Made by a program: the position numbers and the translations under genes. The notes under the pieces were generated by a model that worked only from the letters and a program-made list of their open reading frames with translations, did no database searches and had not been told where the DNA came from. A DNA stretch of 64,000 nt from Nostoc linckia NIES-25 (GTDB taxonomy: Bacteria > Cyanobacteriota > Cyanobacteriia > Cyanobacteriales > Nostocaceae): NCBI RefSeq assembly GCF_002368035.1, contig NZ_AP018222.1:1797836-1861835 (forward strand). The letters are read 5' to 3'. Of the stretch, positions 34,139 through 43,419 are shown in pieces; position 1 is the first letter of the stretch; each line of letters opens with the position of its first letter.

Positions 34139-35503
34139 TTAGGTAAATATCGCCAACTCAGTTTCAGGATCGAAAAAGTGGATTTTATCTGGATTTAAGG
34201 ATAACCAAAGTTGTTCGCCAACTCGGACAAATCGCTCTGGTGGTATTCGTACTTGGAGATAATTATTTGTAGGACTAGGTTGAGAACCAGGTTCAGCAAT
34301 CCTAACAGACAAGAAGGAATCGTTACCTAAATTTTCTACTAAATCCACTTGCACTGGTAAATTTTTAGTAGCAGGTAAACTTAAATTTAAGTGTTCTGGA
34401 CGAATGCCTAAAATTAGAGTTTTTCCATCATATTGTTGTAAGGATTTTGCCCAAACTTCTGGAAGCGTTAAACGAAACTGGGAATGAGTAATCAACAGCG
34501 GAGCATGAAATTTTACAGGAATAAAATTCATCGGTGGCGAACCAATGAACTCTGCAACAAAAAGGTTTGCAGGATGATTGTAAATTTCTAATGGAGAATC
34601 GACTTGCTGAATTTTACCCTCAGACATAATCGCAATCCGATCGCCCATTGTCATCGCTTCGGTTTGGTCGTGGGTAACGTAAATCGTGGTTGTCCCCAAT
34701 TGGCGCTGCAATTTCACAATTTGAGCGCGAGTTTCTGCCCGCAATTTGGCGTCTAAGTTAGAAAGCGGCTCATCCATTAAGAATACTTGGGGATTTCGCG
34801 CGATCGCCCTTCCTAATGCAACGCGTTGCCTTTGTCCCCCTGATAGCTGCTTGGGCAACCGTTTCAGCAATGTTTCAATTTGTAAAAGTTGGGCAACACT
34901 ACGCACCTGCTCGTCTACAGTCCGTTCTCTGTCAGAAATATAACGCAGTCCTTTAGGTAACTTTCTTGTCGCTCCGACGAGGAGATTTTCAGCCCACGTC
35001 CGAAAATAGGGAGTATTTTCTCCTCTGCTCCCTCCGAAGTTCCGATCGGAGGAAGCCTCCGCTCGGACTTCTCTCTGCTCCCCTGCTCCCCTGCTTCCCC
35101 TGCTTCCCCTGCGGCGTAACCCAAAAGCAATGTTGTCATACACCGTCATGTGGGGATAGAGGGCGTAATTTTGGAATACCATCGCGATGTCGCGTTCTTT
35201 GGGTGGTAAATCATTAATCAAGCGATCGCCTACCCAAATATTACCTCCAGTCATCACCTCTAACCCAGCGATTAGCCGCAGCAAGGTGCTTTTGCCACAA
35301 CCAGAAGGGCCTACCAGCACCATAAATTCCCCATCTGCGATCGTCAAGTTAATCCGCCGCAAAACATTGATGCTTTCTCCACGTTCTCGGCTTGCATCAG
35401 CTTTTTCCCCAGCTTGGAGTGGGGACTGAGTTTGTGAGGTTACGGTTTCCCCTTGACGCGGGGAAAAGCTTTTATAAACGTTTTCTAAAACAACTTCGGC
35501 CAC
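34139..35503 (-). CDS. Sugar-type (MalK/UgpC-like) ABC transporter ATPase with two in-frame insertions
   Basis: The 454-residue protein is a MalK-type ATPase; family members are about 360-380 residues. Walker A GPSGCGKST is at 65-73, the Q-loop Q111, the signature LSGGQ 220-224, and Walker B FLMDEP about 241-246. A C-terminal TOBE-like regulatory region (LILGIRPEHLNLSLP) follows. Two stretches break the alignment. Residues about 16-43 lie between YKSFSP and INVLRRINLTI. Residues about 131-197 lie between IAFGLRR and VRSVAQLLQIE. The second is encoded partly by CCCCTGCTT repeats and a TTCCGATCGGAGG palindrome, that is, intergenic-type repeat DNA. It would energise uptake of a sugar or glycerol-phosphate with permeases encoded elsewhere. 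Confidence 0.9.
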   Translation of the reverse strand: MAEVVLENVYKSFSPRQGETVTSQTQSPLQAGEKADASRERGESINVLRRINLTIADGEFMVLVGPSGCGKSTLLRLIAGLEVMTGGNIWVGDRLINDLPPKERDIAMVFQNYALYPHMTVYDNIAFGLRRRGSRGSRGAGEQREVRAEASSDRNFGGSRGENTPYFRTWAENLLVGATRKLPKGLRYISDRERTVDEQVRSVAQLLQIETLLKRLPKQLSGGQRQRVALGRAIARNPQVFLMDEPLSNLDAKLRAETRAQIVKLQRQLGTTTIYVTHDQTEAMTMGDRIAIMSEGKIQQVDSPLEIYNHPANLFVAEFIGSPPMNFIPVKFHAPLLITHSQFRLTLPEVWAKSLQQYDGKTLILGIRPEHLNLSLPATKNLPVQVDLVENLGNDSFLSVRIAEPGSQPSPTNNYLQVRIPPERFVRVGEQLWLSLNPDKIHFFDPETELAIFT

Positions 35504-35524
35504 AACTAATTATCTGACTGTGAA

Positions 35525-35710
35525 TTGGGGATTGAGCATTGGGCATTGGGCATTGGACTAATGACTAATGACTAATGACAGTTTAGCGACCATAATACAC
35601 GTTCTCTATAAATACGAAAAGTAAAAAAAACAGCTTGCACCATCAAAAGCAAACTACCCTAAATTTTAGGGCTGTCACTAAATAATTACGAATTACGAAT
35701 TACGAATTAT
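35525..35710. repeat. Three kinds of short tandem repeat
   Basis: GGGCATT units (35530-35555), TGACTAA units (35558-35580) and ATTACGA units (35684-35709) follow one another in the divergent gap between the ABC ATPase and the FAD oxidoreductase. Confidence 0.75.
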
Positions 35711-35724
35711 TAAAAGGTGTTGTT

Positions 35725-36981
35725 ATGACTACGCATGTACCTGCTAATTCTAATCCAGACCCCAATGTTAACCCTGCTCATGACATTGTAGACGTACAAA
35801 ATACAGATTGTTGCATTGTGGGCGGAGGACCGGCAGGGGTGGTTTTAGCGCTGTTGTTAGCGCGTCAAGGGATTTCTGTGATGCTATTGGAAGCACACAA
35901 AGACTTCGATCGCGATTTTCGTGGCGATACAATTCATCCATCGGTGATGGAAATTATGGAAGAATTGGGACTAAGTAGAGCTTTGCTACAAATTCCCCAT
36001 ACCAAAATCCGCCGCCTTAGTATTCAAACTCCTCAAGATGCTGTGACATTGGCTGATTTTAGCCATCTAAAAACCCGCTACCCTTACATTACGATGCTTC
36101 CTCAGGTGAAATTTCTGGAGTTCATCACCCAAGAAGCTCAAAAATATCCTAGTTTCCGTCTAGTAATGGGTGCGAATGTCCAGGAATTAATTACGGAAAA
36201 TGGCGTGATTCAGGGCGTCCGCTATCGAGGAGGCGGTGGCTGGCATGAAGTCCGGGCAATGCTGACGGTTGGCGCGGACGGCCGTCACTCACGTTTAAGA
36301 AACCTGGGTGAGTTTGAGTCCGTTGAAACCTCGCCACCAATGGATGTTCTCTGGTTCCGCCTACCCCGTCAGCCAGAAGATGCAGAGGGGGGAATGGGGC
36401 GCTTTGGCCAAGGACACATAATTGCTATGCTTGACCGTGGCGATGAGTGGCAAGTTGCCTATGTTATTCCCAAAGGCGGCTATCAAAAACTACGGGCTGC
36501 GGGTTTGGAGGAATTAAAAAAATCTATAGTCGAAGTAGTGCCGGAATTCCAGCAACGTATCGCAAATTTGCATGATTGGTCGCAAGTAGCTTTTCTCTCA
36601 GTCGAGTCCAGCCGCGTTAAACGCTGGTATCATCGAGGATTATTACTCATCGGCGATGCCGCACACATCATGTCTCCAGTTGGCGGAGTTGGCATTAACT
36701 ATGCAATTCAAGATGCTGTAGTGGCGGCGAATGTACTCAGCAAACCACTCAAGAACCGACAAGTACAACTTAGCGACCTCGCAAAAGTACAGCATCAACG
36801 GGAGTTGCCCACACGCATCATTCAGGCATTTCAAACTTTTGTCCAAAAGCGGGTATTTGCCCCTGTTCTCAGTTCAAATGAGACGTTTGTACCACCTGGG
36901 TTTTTGCGCTTGCCCATTTTGCGCGACCTCCCAGCAAGGTTAATTGGCTTGGGTGTTTTTCCCGTTCGCGTCAAAGCTTAA
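35725..36981 (+). CDS. FAD-dependent monooxygenase-type oxidoreductase (PHBH fold)
   Basis: The 418-residue flavoprotein belongs to the p-hydroxybenzoate-hydroxylase/UbiH group. The FAD dinucleotide motif is CCIVGGGPAGVVLALLLARQG near residue 30, with the Glu of LLEAHKD. The DG motif is VGADGRHSRLRN, and the GD motif is LLLIGDAAHIMSPVGGVGINYAIQDA. These enzymes hydroxylate or epoxidise aromatic or isoprenoid substrates using NAD(P)H and oxygen. The substrate is unknown. The ATG has AAAAGGTG upstream. It is a single gene by position. Confidence 0.88.
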   Translation: MTTHVPANSNPDPNVNPAHDIVDVQNTDCCIVGGGPAGVVLALLLARQGISVMLLEAHKDFDRDFRGDTIHPSVMEIMEELGLSRALLQIPHTKIRRLSIQTPQDAVTLADFSHLKTRYPYITMLPQVKFLEFITQEAQKYPSFRLVMGANVQELITENGVIQGVRYRGGGGWHEVRAMLTVGADGRHSRLRNLGEFESVETSPPMDVLWFRLPRQPEDAEGGMGRFGQGHIIAMLDRGDEWQVAYVIPKGGYQKLRAAGLEELKKSIVEVVPEFQQRIANLHDWSQVAFLSVESSRVKRWYHRGLLLIGDAAHIMSPVGGVGINYAIQDAVVAANVLSKPLKNRQVQLSDLAKVQHQRELPTRIIQAFQTFVQKRVFAPVLSSNETFVPPGFLRLPILRDLPARLIGLGVFPVRVKA

Positions 36982-37478
36982 TTTTTGCTGAGAATTTTTG
37001 ATATGTTAGGGATGGATGGTACAATTATACTACTCAAATGCAGAATTCAATGCTCATCCCAGTCAGGCGGAGGCGGCGAACAGTACCTTTAATGCTGTTC
37101 AAAGCGATCGCTTGGCTTTTATGCTAAAAATGGAATTCAGAATTCAGGAGTCAGAATTAAAGTAGCTCCTAGTGGATGAATCACAAGTCAAACACTAAAT
37201 TAAATTTTCAATTTTGCGGTGCTTCTAGCTGGCGATTGCCAATTTTTAACAGAGAATGATTCTGAATTCTGTATTCTTCTTCAAAACATATCTAGATATT
37301 AATTGGCACTATATAGAAAAACCCCTTCTTTTTGAATAACCACTTTTTGCAGTCAGTTATTTATGGCTAAATCCCACACACAACTCAACAAAATGAATCT
37401 TACCGACTTTATACAGATGCGATTAATCGCGTCCCTACGCATTTCCCACTCCCTATTTTTCAGACAGGAGGAATTTTA
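36982..37478. other. Spacer ahead of ssb
   Basis: No gene is seen. GAATTCAGAATTCAGGAGTCAGAATT repeats (37133-37158) and a worn GATGCGATTAATCGCGTCCCTAC palindrome (37417-37439) of the GTAGAGACG family are present. AGGAGGAATTTTA just before 37479 is a strong ribosome-binding site for ssb. Confidence 0.6.
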
Positions 37479-38042
37479 ATGAACAGCTGCGTTTTAATGG
37501 CGGAAATTATTAACGAGCCGCAACTGCGCTACACAGCAGATAATAATCTGGGAGTTACAGAAATGTTAGTACAATTTCCTAATTCCCAGAAACCAGAAGA
37601 TCCGCCAGCTACGCTGAAAGTTGTAGGTTGGGGCAATTTAGCAACAGAAATTCAGCAAAACTATCACCAAGGCGATCGCGTTATTCTTGTAGGACGTTTA
37701 ACTATGAATACTGTTGAGCGTCAAGAAGGTTTTAAAGAAAAACGCGCTGAATTAACAGTACAACAAATTCAATCTGTTGGAAGTAGTTTTAATACTACAT
37801 CCTTCTCCTCAAACGCAACTCCATCATTTACCGAAACTCCACCACGACAACCATCACCATCTCGTCCCCCAGAGACAAATTTTTCCACTTACGAGTCACA
37901 ACGTCCAGCGCCTACCCCAGCACCCGTTGGCGTTACTCCCGCGACAAATTATGAACCCACACCCCAACCTGCAAATTACGAGCGAACCACTTACCCAGCG
38001 GTGAAACAAGAAGAACCAGACCCAGATGATATTCCGTTCTAA
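37479..38042 (+). CDS. ssb: Single-stranded DNA-binding protein
   Basis: The 187-residue protein has an OB-fold N-terminal half (NSCVLMAEIINEPQLRYT...VVGWGNLATEIQQNYHQGDRVILVGRLTMNTVE). A Pro/Thr/Ser-rich linker of about 60 residues follows, and the acidic tip DPDDIPF that recruits repair and replication partners. It coats single-stranded DNA in replication and recombination. A very good AGGAGG ribosome-binding site is present. A bidirectional-looking terminator follows. Confidence 0.93.
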   Translation: MNSCVLMAEIINEPQLRYTADNNLGVTEMLVQFPNSQKPEDPPATLKVVGWGNLATEIQQNYHQGDRVILVGRLTMNTVERQEGFKEKRAELTVQQIQSVGSSFNTTSFSSNATPSFTETPPRQPSPSRPPETNFSTYESQRPAPTPAPVGVTPATNYEPTPQPANYERTTYPAVKQEEPDPDDIPF

Positions 38043-38116
38043 AATTGGTAGTTTCGGGTGTATTCAACTTGCTAAACATACTTAGCAAAAAGCATCACGA
38101 TTAAATAATTTTTAGA

Positions 38117-38148
38117 AGTAGCCATCCTTGAGGATCTGCTACTTTTTA
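38117..38148 (+). terminator. Terminator between ssb and the NERD gene
   Basis: AGTAGC (38117-38122) pairs with GCTACT (38138-38143), with an inner ATCCT/AGGAT pair, followed by TTTTTATT. Confidence 0.78.
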
Positions 38149-38799
38149 TTTATCTAAATTTAGCAAAGTATTAACTAAATCACTAGCAATGACAACATAA
38201 ACACCAGCAACATTATTAGGAATATCTACATTACCCTTGGTAAAACAAAGTAGTGCAGTTACCCACCGTGCATTTTTTAAATGTTTTACTTGTATAGCTT
38301 GCCCTTTAACTTTACTAATTAAATCGCCTTCGTTAAAATCAAAAGTACTTTTGCCGTAGCGTTTACGCAGACGATTATTTTTATAAACTTTAGTACCACC
38401 GTGAGACTTGACATCAACTACATACCAGTTGCCTTGAGGTGAATGCAACACTACATCTGCATCTCCCCATCTCTGAATCCGGAGGTTATATTCTATTTGC
38501 CATCCTTGATGTTGCAAGGAACGTACTAATGTCGCTACCTCAGTTTCAGCCTTAGCACCACGTTGAGCATCACCTGCTCTTTTCATTAAGTATTGTCCCT
38601 TGCAAAAAGAGTAGCATGAACCTACTAATCCCCCAAGCAAGAGCAATATTCCCACAAAAGAAGTACTTAAAATCCTGAATAATAGTACTGTTCCTGTCAA
38701 AACAACTATTGCAAAAGCATAATTGAGCATCGCAGACTGGCGACGTTCTTTAAATAATTTACGGATTTGTTCTCCCGGATGTTTTTTTCGTGGTGGCAA
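38146..38799 (-). CDS. NERD-domain (nuclease-related) membrane protein
   Basis: The 217-residue protein has a basic N-terminus, two close hydrophobic segments (about 26-45 and 49-65), and then a NERD domain. The domain reads RGAKAETEVATLVRSLQHQGWQIEYNL, WGDADVVLHSPQGNWYVVDVKSHGG. The D-x-D...V-D-V-K pattern is the PD-(D/E)XK-like core seen in this family. Activity is uncharacterised. It is convergent with ssb, but I would not link them functionally. Confidence 0.85.
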   Translation of the reverse strand: MPPRKKHPGEQIRKLFKERRQSAMLNYAFAIVVLTGTVLLFRILSTSFVGILLLLGGLVGSCYSFCKGQYLMKRAGDAQRGAKAETEVATLVRSLQHQGWQIEYNLRIQRWGDADVVLHSPQGNWYVVDVKSHGGTKVYKNNRLRKRYGKSTFDFNEGDLISKVKGQAIQVKHLKNARWVTALLCFTKGNVDIPNNVAGVYVVIASDLVNTLLNLDK

Positions 38800-38893
38800 G
38801 TTATTTAAATACAGAATCTATGGAAATAGAGGATACCATAAGGCTGGCAATTTCTGCTCCTAACCAGTTTAGACATCGCAGATGCGTATATAT

Positions 38894-39003
38894 TAAACTT
38901 CTTGCAGAAGTCGGGAAAAGGGGAAAGGTTTGGATTTTCCCTTTCCCGTTTAACCTTTTCCCTTTTCCCATCTCTTGCAAAAAGCACTTTTGCAAGAGGT
39001 ATA
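38894..39003. mobile_element. Diverged copy of the TA-ended MITE
   Basis: The left end TAAACTTCTTGCAGAAGTC and right end GCACTTTTGCAAGAGGTATA resemble the ends of the 125-bp elements at 11646 and 57140. The interior is instead the purine/pyrimidine inverted repeat GGGAAAAGGGGAAAGG...CCTTTTCCC. Confidence 0.6.
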
Positions 39004-39103
39004 TTGTGGAAAGTATGATGTCAGCAGTGAAAAAACTGACATACTCATCAAAACTACTGTTAAAATCCAAATAATTTTCAGTTAAAACTCCTACCCGACT
39101 CCT

Positions 39104-41014
39104 ATGAGAGAAACTGTCCTAGAGGTTCGCAATCTGCAAGTTGAATTTCCCGGTGATGGCAATATCGTCAGAGCTTTGGATGGTATTTCCTTTGAATTGC
39201 GTCGAGGTGAGACTCTAGGAATAGTGGGAGAGTCAGGAAGTGGAAAATCAGTCACATCCTTAGCTGTGATGGGTTTGTTGCAGACTCCCGGTAGAGTGGC
39301 TGGCGGTGAAATCTGGTTTAGTCCTCAGGAGAACGCCAAGCCCATAGATTTAGTAAAATTGCCGCCTGAGGAAATGCAGCTACATCGTGGCGGCGACATT
39401 GCCATGATTTTTCAAGAACCGATGAGTTCCCTCAATCCAGTTTATAACATTGGGTTTCAGCTCGCAGAAGCGATTATGCGGCATCAAAACGTCTCAGCCG
39501 CAGAAGCAAAACAAATTGCGATCGCAGGTTTGCAAGAGGTAAAACTTTTACCTAGCGATGAAGATATCCAACAGCAGTATATCGAAACTTGGCACACTTC
39601 GGCAAAGCTCAGTGACCATCAAACCAACGCCAATTCATCCAAACCAGATACACCAAAGTTGGCACAGTTGGTTAAAGAACACAAAGAAGCCATGCTCGAA
39701 CGCTACCCGCATGAACTTTCTGGAGGTCAGTTGCAACGGGTAATGATTGCAATGGCAATTTCTTGCAACCCATTAATATTAATCGCCGATGAACCAACCA
39801 CAGCTTTGGACGTGACGGTGCAAGCCACAATTTTGGAGTTGTTGCGAGAATTGCAGCAAAGCCGTGACATGGCGATGATTTTTATCACCCACGACTTGGG
39901 GCTAATTTCCGAAATTGCTGACCATGTAGCCGTAATGTATAAAGGCAAAGTTGTCGAATCTGGTACTTCTGAGCAAATTTTTAGCAATCCCCAGCATCCA
40001 TATACTAAAGGCTTGATAGCCTGTCGCCCTACACTTGACCGCCATCCCCAAAAATTACTCACCGTTTCTGACTACATGAGTGCAGAAGAAACACCGACAG
40101 GACAACTAGTAATTCAGGCAAAGGAACCCATACAACCTCCACAAGTTACCAGCCAAGAGATTGCTGCAAGATTAGTAAAGTTGGATGAGAAGCAACCCCT
40201 GTTGGAAATTCGCAACTTAAAAGTTGGTTTTCCAGTACGTGGGGTATTTGGTGGTACAAAACGTTACAGTATGGCAGTTAATGGCGTTTCCTTTAATGTC
40301 AAACCAGGGGAAACGGTGGGATTAGTGGGAGAATCTGGTTGTGGCAAAACGACTCTTGGTAGAACCTTGCTGCGATTAATCGAACCGATGAGCGGTCAGA
40401 TTATCTTTGACAAACAAGATATTACCAACCTCAAAGGAGAACCGTTACAAAAGCTGCGGCGCGAAATGCAAATAGTCTTCCAGAATCCTTTTAGTTCCCT
40501 CGACCCACGGATGAAAGTTGGGGAAGCGGTGATGGAACCATTATTAATTCACTCCGTTGGTAAGACAAAACAACAACGACGCGAACGAGTAGCCGAACTT
40601 TTAGAACGGGTGGGTTTGAGCGCAGATGCAATGAACCGCTATCCCCATCAATTTTCTGGCGGTCAACGCCAGCGAATTTGTATAGCGCGTTCTTTGGCAT
40701 TAAATCCCAAATTTATTATTTGCGATGAATCAGTTTCAGCGCTGGATGTTTCTGTACAAGCACAAGTATTAAATCTTCTTAAAGAATTGCAGTCAGATTT
40801 TCAGCTGACTTATATTTTTATTTCTCACGATTTAAGTGTAGTGAAATTCATGAGCGATCGCATTTTAGTCATGAATCGCGGTCAAATTGTCGAACAAGGC
40901 ACAGCCGAAAGCATCTATCAGGAACCTAAAGAAGAATACACACAAAAATTAATTGCTGCAATTCCTACTGGAAGCCCCGAACGCGTGCGAAATCGCCAAG
41001 TAAGGGCGTTATAA
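39104..41014 (+). CDS. Fused dipeptide/oligopeptide ABC transporter ATPase (DppD-DppF-like)
   Basis: The 636-residue protein has two complete ABC ATPase domains. Domain 1 has Walker A GESGSGKS (42-49), HELSGGQLQRVMIA and LIADEPTTALDVTVQ. Domain 2 has GESGCGKTT (about 412), HQFSGGQRQRICIARSLA and ICDESVSALDVSVQ. Each domain ends with the oligopeptide-type tail (NPQHPYTKGLI; EPKEEYTQKLI). Domain 1 carries about 45 extra residues before its signature motif (LLPSDEDIQQQYIETWHTS...). This fusion normally serves peptide or microcin-type importers whose permeases are encoded elsewhere. The ATG is well placed; no permease gene adjoins. Confidence 0.92.
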   Translation: MRETVLEVRNLQVEFPGDGNIVRALDGISFELRRGETLGIVGESGSGKSVTSLAVMGLLQTPGRVAGGEIWFSPQENAKPIDLVKLPPEEMQLHRGGDIAMIFQEPMSSLNPVYNIGFQLAEAIMRHQNVSAAEAKQIAIAGLQEVKLLPSDEDIQQQYIETWHTSAKLSDHQTNANSSKPDTPKLAQLVKEHKEAMLERYPHELSGGQLQRVMIAMAISCNPLILIADEPTTALDVTVQATILELLRELQQSRDMAMIFITHDLGLISEIADHVAVMYKGKVVESGTSEQIFSNPQHPYTKGLIACRPTLDRHPQKLLTVSDYMSAEETPTGQLVIQAKEPIQPPQVTSQEIAARLVKLDEKQPLLEIRNLKVGFPVRGVFGGTKRYSMAVNGVSFNVKPGETVGLVGESGCGKTTLGRTLLRLIEPMSGQIIFDKQDITNLKGEPLQKLRREMQIVFQNPFSSLDPRMKVGEAVMEPLLIHSVGKTKQQRRERVAELLERVGLSADAMNRYPHQFSGGQRQRICIARSLALNPKFIICDESVSALDVSVQAQVLNLLKELQSDFQLTYIFISHDLSVVKFMSDRILVMNRGQIVEQGTAESIYQEPKEEYTQKLIAAIPTGSPERVRNRQVRAL

Positions 41015-42053
41015 GTACGACATAAATGGGCTAAGGCAGGGGGCAGGAGGCAGAAGGCTGGGGAGGAAAAAAGCTTAACACCAAGCGTATTGCCAGCTAC
41101 CCTTCTCTTCTCCAGAAGACGCTAAAAGCGAACGGGAAAGCCAAGGACGAACCAGGGTAGAAGCTTTGCGGTGAAGCAGCGACGGCTACGTAGGGGGTTG
41201 CCCCTATAAGCGACTACCCGAAGGGTTTACCACAGGCATTAAAGCTTTTCAAAACGCATGGAATTGCTTTCGGTGTATGGCTTGTGGGAATCCATCTCTC
41301 ACATTCTTTTTTAAAATTTTGATTATGAGCCAATACGGTTGCATTAGATACAAAATTTTAACCTAAAATTAACCTAAATTTAAATCTATTAATTTTGATT
41401 TCTACCTAAATGTAGATGACAAATTTGCAGAGACTAGAAAAATAATTAAAAATTTAAATTAGGAAATATTGATTTAGTGATATCACTGAATTTATCCTAC
41501 ATCAGACAGATGATATATCTGTATTTATTCGGTAACTATGAATAATGTTAAAAATTATTTGCTACCGTTTTTTCTCTGGTGTCAAATATTTTTGTGTGTA
41601 ATTAATATAGAACAATCGAAAACTAGCAATATCTATCACTGTTTTTGGAGTTTTGTATCACATATCACAAATTAGTAATTATATCAAGATAAACGGATCG
41701 AAGGCGTTGGAGGATGTTATAATTACGAAGTATCTAAAAGATACGTTTTTCTAATTAATCTTTAAGCAGCGAAAAAATGTAATCTGTAATTCTGCTGGTG
41801 AAGACAATGCGTATGCAATTAATTAGACAACATAGATAAAGAATTGAAAATATCGATCGCCAAATCCAATATGATGTATTTTTGTGTAACTTGGTATTAA
41901 AAATGAACGTATAAAATCGCTATTATGACAGTTATAAAAGTGGTTTAGCTACTTTAATGCCGCACATCCAACATTTTAAAACTAGCTAAAATAACATCAA
42001 AACTCTGTTTTGAGAGTAAACCTACACAACGATCCGCATAACTTCAATATTGT
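41015..42053. other. One-kilobase spacer with repeats, no gene seen
   Basis: After the ABC gene come GGCAGGGGGCAGGAGGCAG repeats (41035-41065). A patch of repeat-like sequence at 41100-41235 (GCGACGGCTACGTAGGGGGTTGCCCC) looks like dispersed repeat debris. From 41300 to 42050 the sequence is AT-rich with no frame longer than a few dozen codons. I see no tRNA cloverleaf. Confidence 0.55.
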
Positions 42054-42242
42054 ATGAATTCAAATAGTCCGTCTGCCAGTTCTGCCGACACATACTCACA
42101 CAGGTTGGCAGACATAGTGGGAACCGCGATCGCTCTGTTGACTCTTACCTTACCCGTATTTGTCATCGGGCACTATTCTTCAAATAATGTTCAAAACAAC
42201 CAGCAACCCGCGATCGAAAACCTACAACAAACTAAAGATTAA
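42054..42242 (+). CDS. Small single-pass membrane protein, unknown
   Basis: The 62-residue protein has a polar Ser-rich start, a hydrophobic helix at about 20-42 (DIVGTAIALLTLTLPVFVIGHY) and a Gln/Asn-rich tail. The composition resembles a genuine small membrane protein. I cannot name a family. The ribosome-binding site is weak. A terminator lies 180 bases downstream. Confidence 0.55.
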   Translation: MNSNSPSASSADTYSHRLADIVGTAIALLTLTLPVFVIGHYSSNNVQNNQQPAIENLQQTKD

Positions 42243-42423
42243 CAAAGGAAATGCAGCACCAAACAATGGGCGCTAAAGTTTAACACTGTTTGACTCAGGC
42301 TCACTTTGTCCTAGTGTTGTATAGCAGGCAATAGGCTTGAAAGTCCATTTGTCCTGGGATTAGGAGCGGTTTATGCCCTAAATGCTTTAACTCTTACAGA
42401 GCGTATACCCATAATACCTCTTG

Positions 42424-42459
42424 AAAAAAGCGTTGTGAAGTTTATTCGCAACGCTTTTT
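42424..42459 (+). terminator. Hairpin terminator
   Basis: AAAAAAGCGTTG pairs with CAACGCTTTTT (42449-42459) around a 13-base loop. The T-run on one side and A-run on the other make it usable in both directions. Confidence 0.8.
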
Positions 42460-42499
42460 CCATTCTTTAAGTAAATGAAGGTATGGAGGCTCTTGAGGC

Positions 42500-42572
42500 A
42501 GGGGAAAAGGTTAAAGGGAAAAGGGAAAAGGAATAAATTTAATCTTTCCCCTTTTCCCCTTACCCTTTTCCC
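42500..42572. repeat. Purine/pyrimidine inverted repeat
   Basis: GGGGAAAAGGTTAAAGGG...GGAATAAATTTAATC...CCCCTTTTCCCC...CCTTTTCCC is the same long hairpin as at 5620-5702 and, inverted, at 28754-28827. It lies in the leader of the pyrophosphatase gene. Confidence 0.75.
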
Positions 42573-42695
42573 ATGTCTTGTTTGACCCATGCCCAATGCC
42601 CAATCTCTTGGGAAGAGATCCATATTGCCCTAAAATTCTACACGGGGAGCGAAGCTGAGTGCCCCCATAATCTACCGTTATCAGAGGAGTTTTTT

Positions 42696-43208
42696 GTGGA
42701 CTTATCTCGTATTCCTGCCCAACCAAAACCAGGCCTGATCAACGTTCTGATTGAAATTGCAGGTGGGAGTAAAAATAAATACGAATATGACAAGGAACTG
42801 GAAGCTTTTGCTCTAGACCGAGTACTTTATTCGTCGGTCAAATATCCCTATGACTACGGCTTTGTACCGAATACCTTGGCTGATGATGGCGATCCCTTAG
42901 ATGGGATGGTGATTATTGATGAGCCAACCTTTCCAGGCTGTATTATAGCCGCACGGCCAATTGGCTTTTTGGAGATGATTGACGGAGGCGATCGCGATGA
43001 AAAAATTCTTTGTGTTCCAGACAAAGACCCACGCTACGCTCAAGTCAGATCCCTCAAAGACATAGCACCACACCGTTTGGATGAAATTGCTGAATTTTTC
43101 CGTAGTTATAAAAATTTGGAAAAAAAGGTAACTGAAATTCTCGGTTGGCAAGATGTAGATAAGGTTGCAGCTTTAGTCGAAAAATCCGTCAAAGCTTATA
43201 AAGCATAA
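42696..43208 (+). CDS. ppa: Inorganic pyrophosphatase
   Basis: The 170-residue soluble family I enzyme hydrolyses pyrophosphate and so drives biosynthesis. Motifs are NVLIEIAGGSKNKYEYDKE, KYPYDYGFVPNTLADDGDPLDGMVI (with the D-x-D-P-x-D signature), and DGGDRDEKILCVPDKDPRY. The start is set at GTG 42696: the family begins near VDLSRIPAQP and GGAG lies 7 bases upstream. The upstream in-frame ATG at 42573 would add 41 residues encoded by repeat DNA. Confidence 0.95.
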   Translation: MDLSRIPAQPKPGLINVLIEIAGGSKNKYEYDKELEAFALDRVLYSSVKYPYDYGFVPNTLADDGDPLDGMVIIDEPTFPGCIIAARPIGFLEMIDGGDRDEKILCVPDKDPRYAQVRSLKDIAPHRLDEIAEFFRSYKNLEKKVTEILGWQDVDKVAALVEKSVKAYKA

Positions 43209-43375
43209 TAGAAGAGTTAAGAGTTAGGGGTTAAGAGTTAGGAGTTAGGAGTTAGGAGTTAAGAGTTAAGAGTTATGAATTTTTATTCCTCACTCATAAC
43301 TCATAACTCCTCACTTCTGACTTATAATTCCTAACTTCTCACTCATAATTCCTCACTTCTGACGTTTGATAACTT
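43209..43375. repeat. GAGTTAG/GAGTTAA heptamers facing CTCATAA/CTCCTCA heptamers
   Basis: Direct heptamers (AGTTAGG, AGTTAAG) fill 43215-43277. Complementary-type units (CATAACTCATAACTCCTCACTTCTGAC) fill 43288-43368, so the ppa-panD spacer can form a long imperfect hairpin. Confidence 0.8.
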
Positions 43376-43419
43376 TCGCTTTTTACAGCTCCTAAAACTG
43401 CCACCAACCCCAAATCAAA

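Noticed and set aside
34966..35217. 83-codon plus-strand frame across the insertion of the ABC ATPase gene
   Set aside because: It is a shadow of the low-complexity repeat insert; the minus-strand frame carries all ATPase motifs.
42573..42695. N-terminal extension of the pyrophosphatase from an upstream ATG
   Set aside because: The extra 41 residues are encoded by repeat DNA and absent from the family; GTG 42696 has a good ribosome-binding site.
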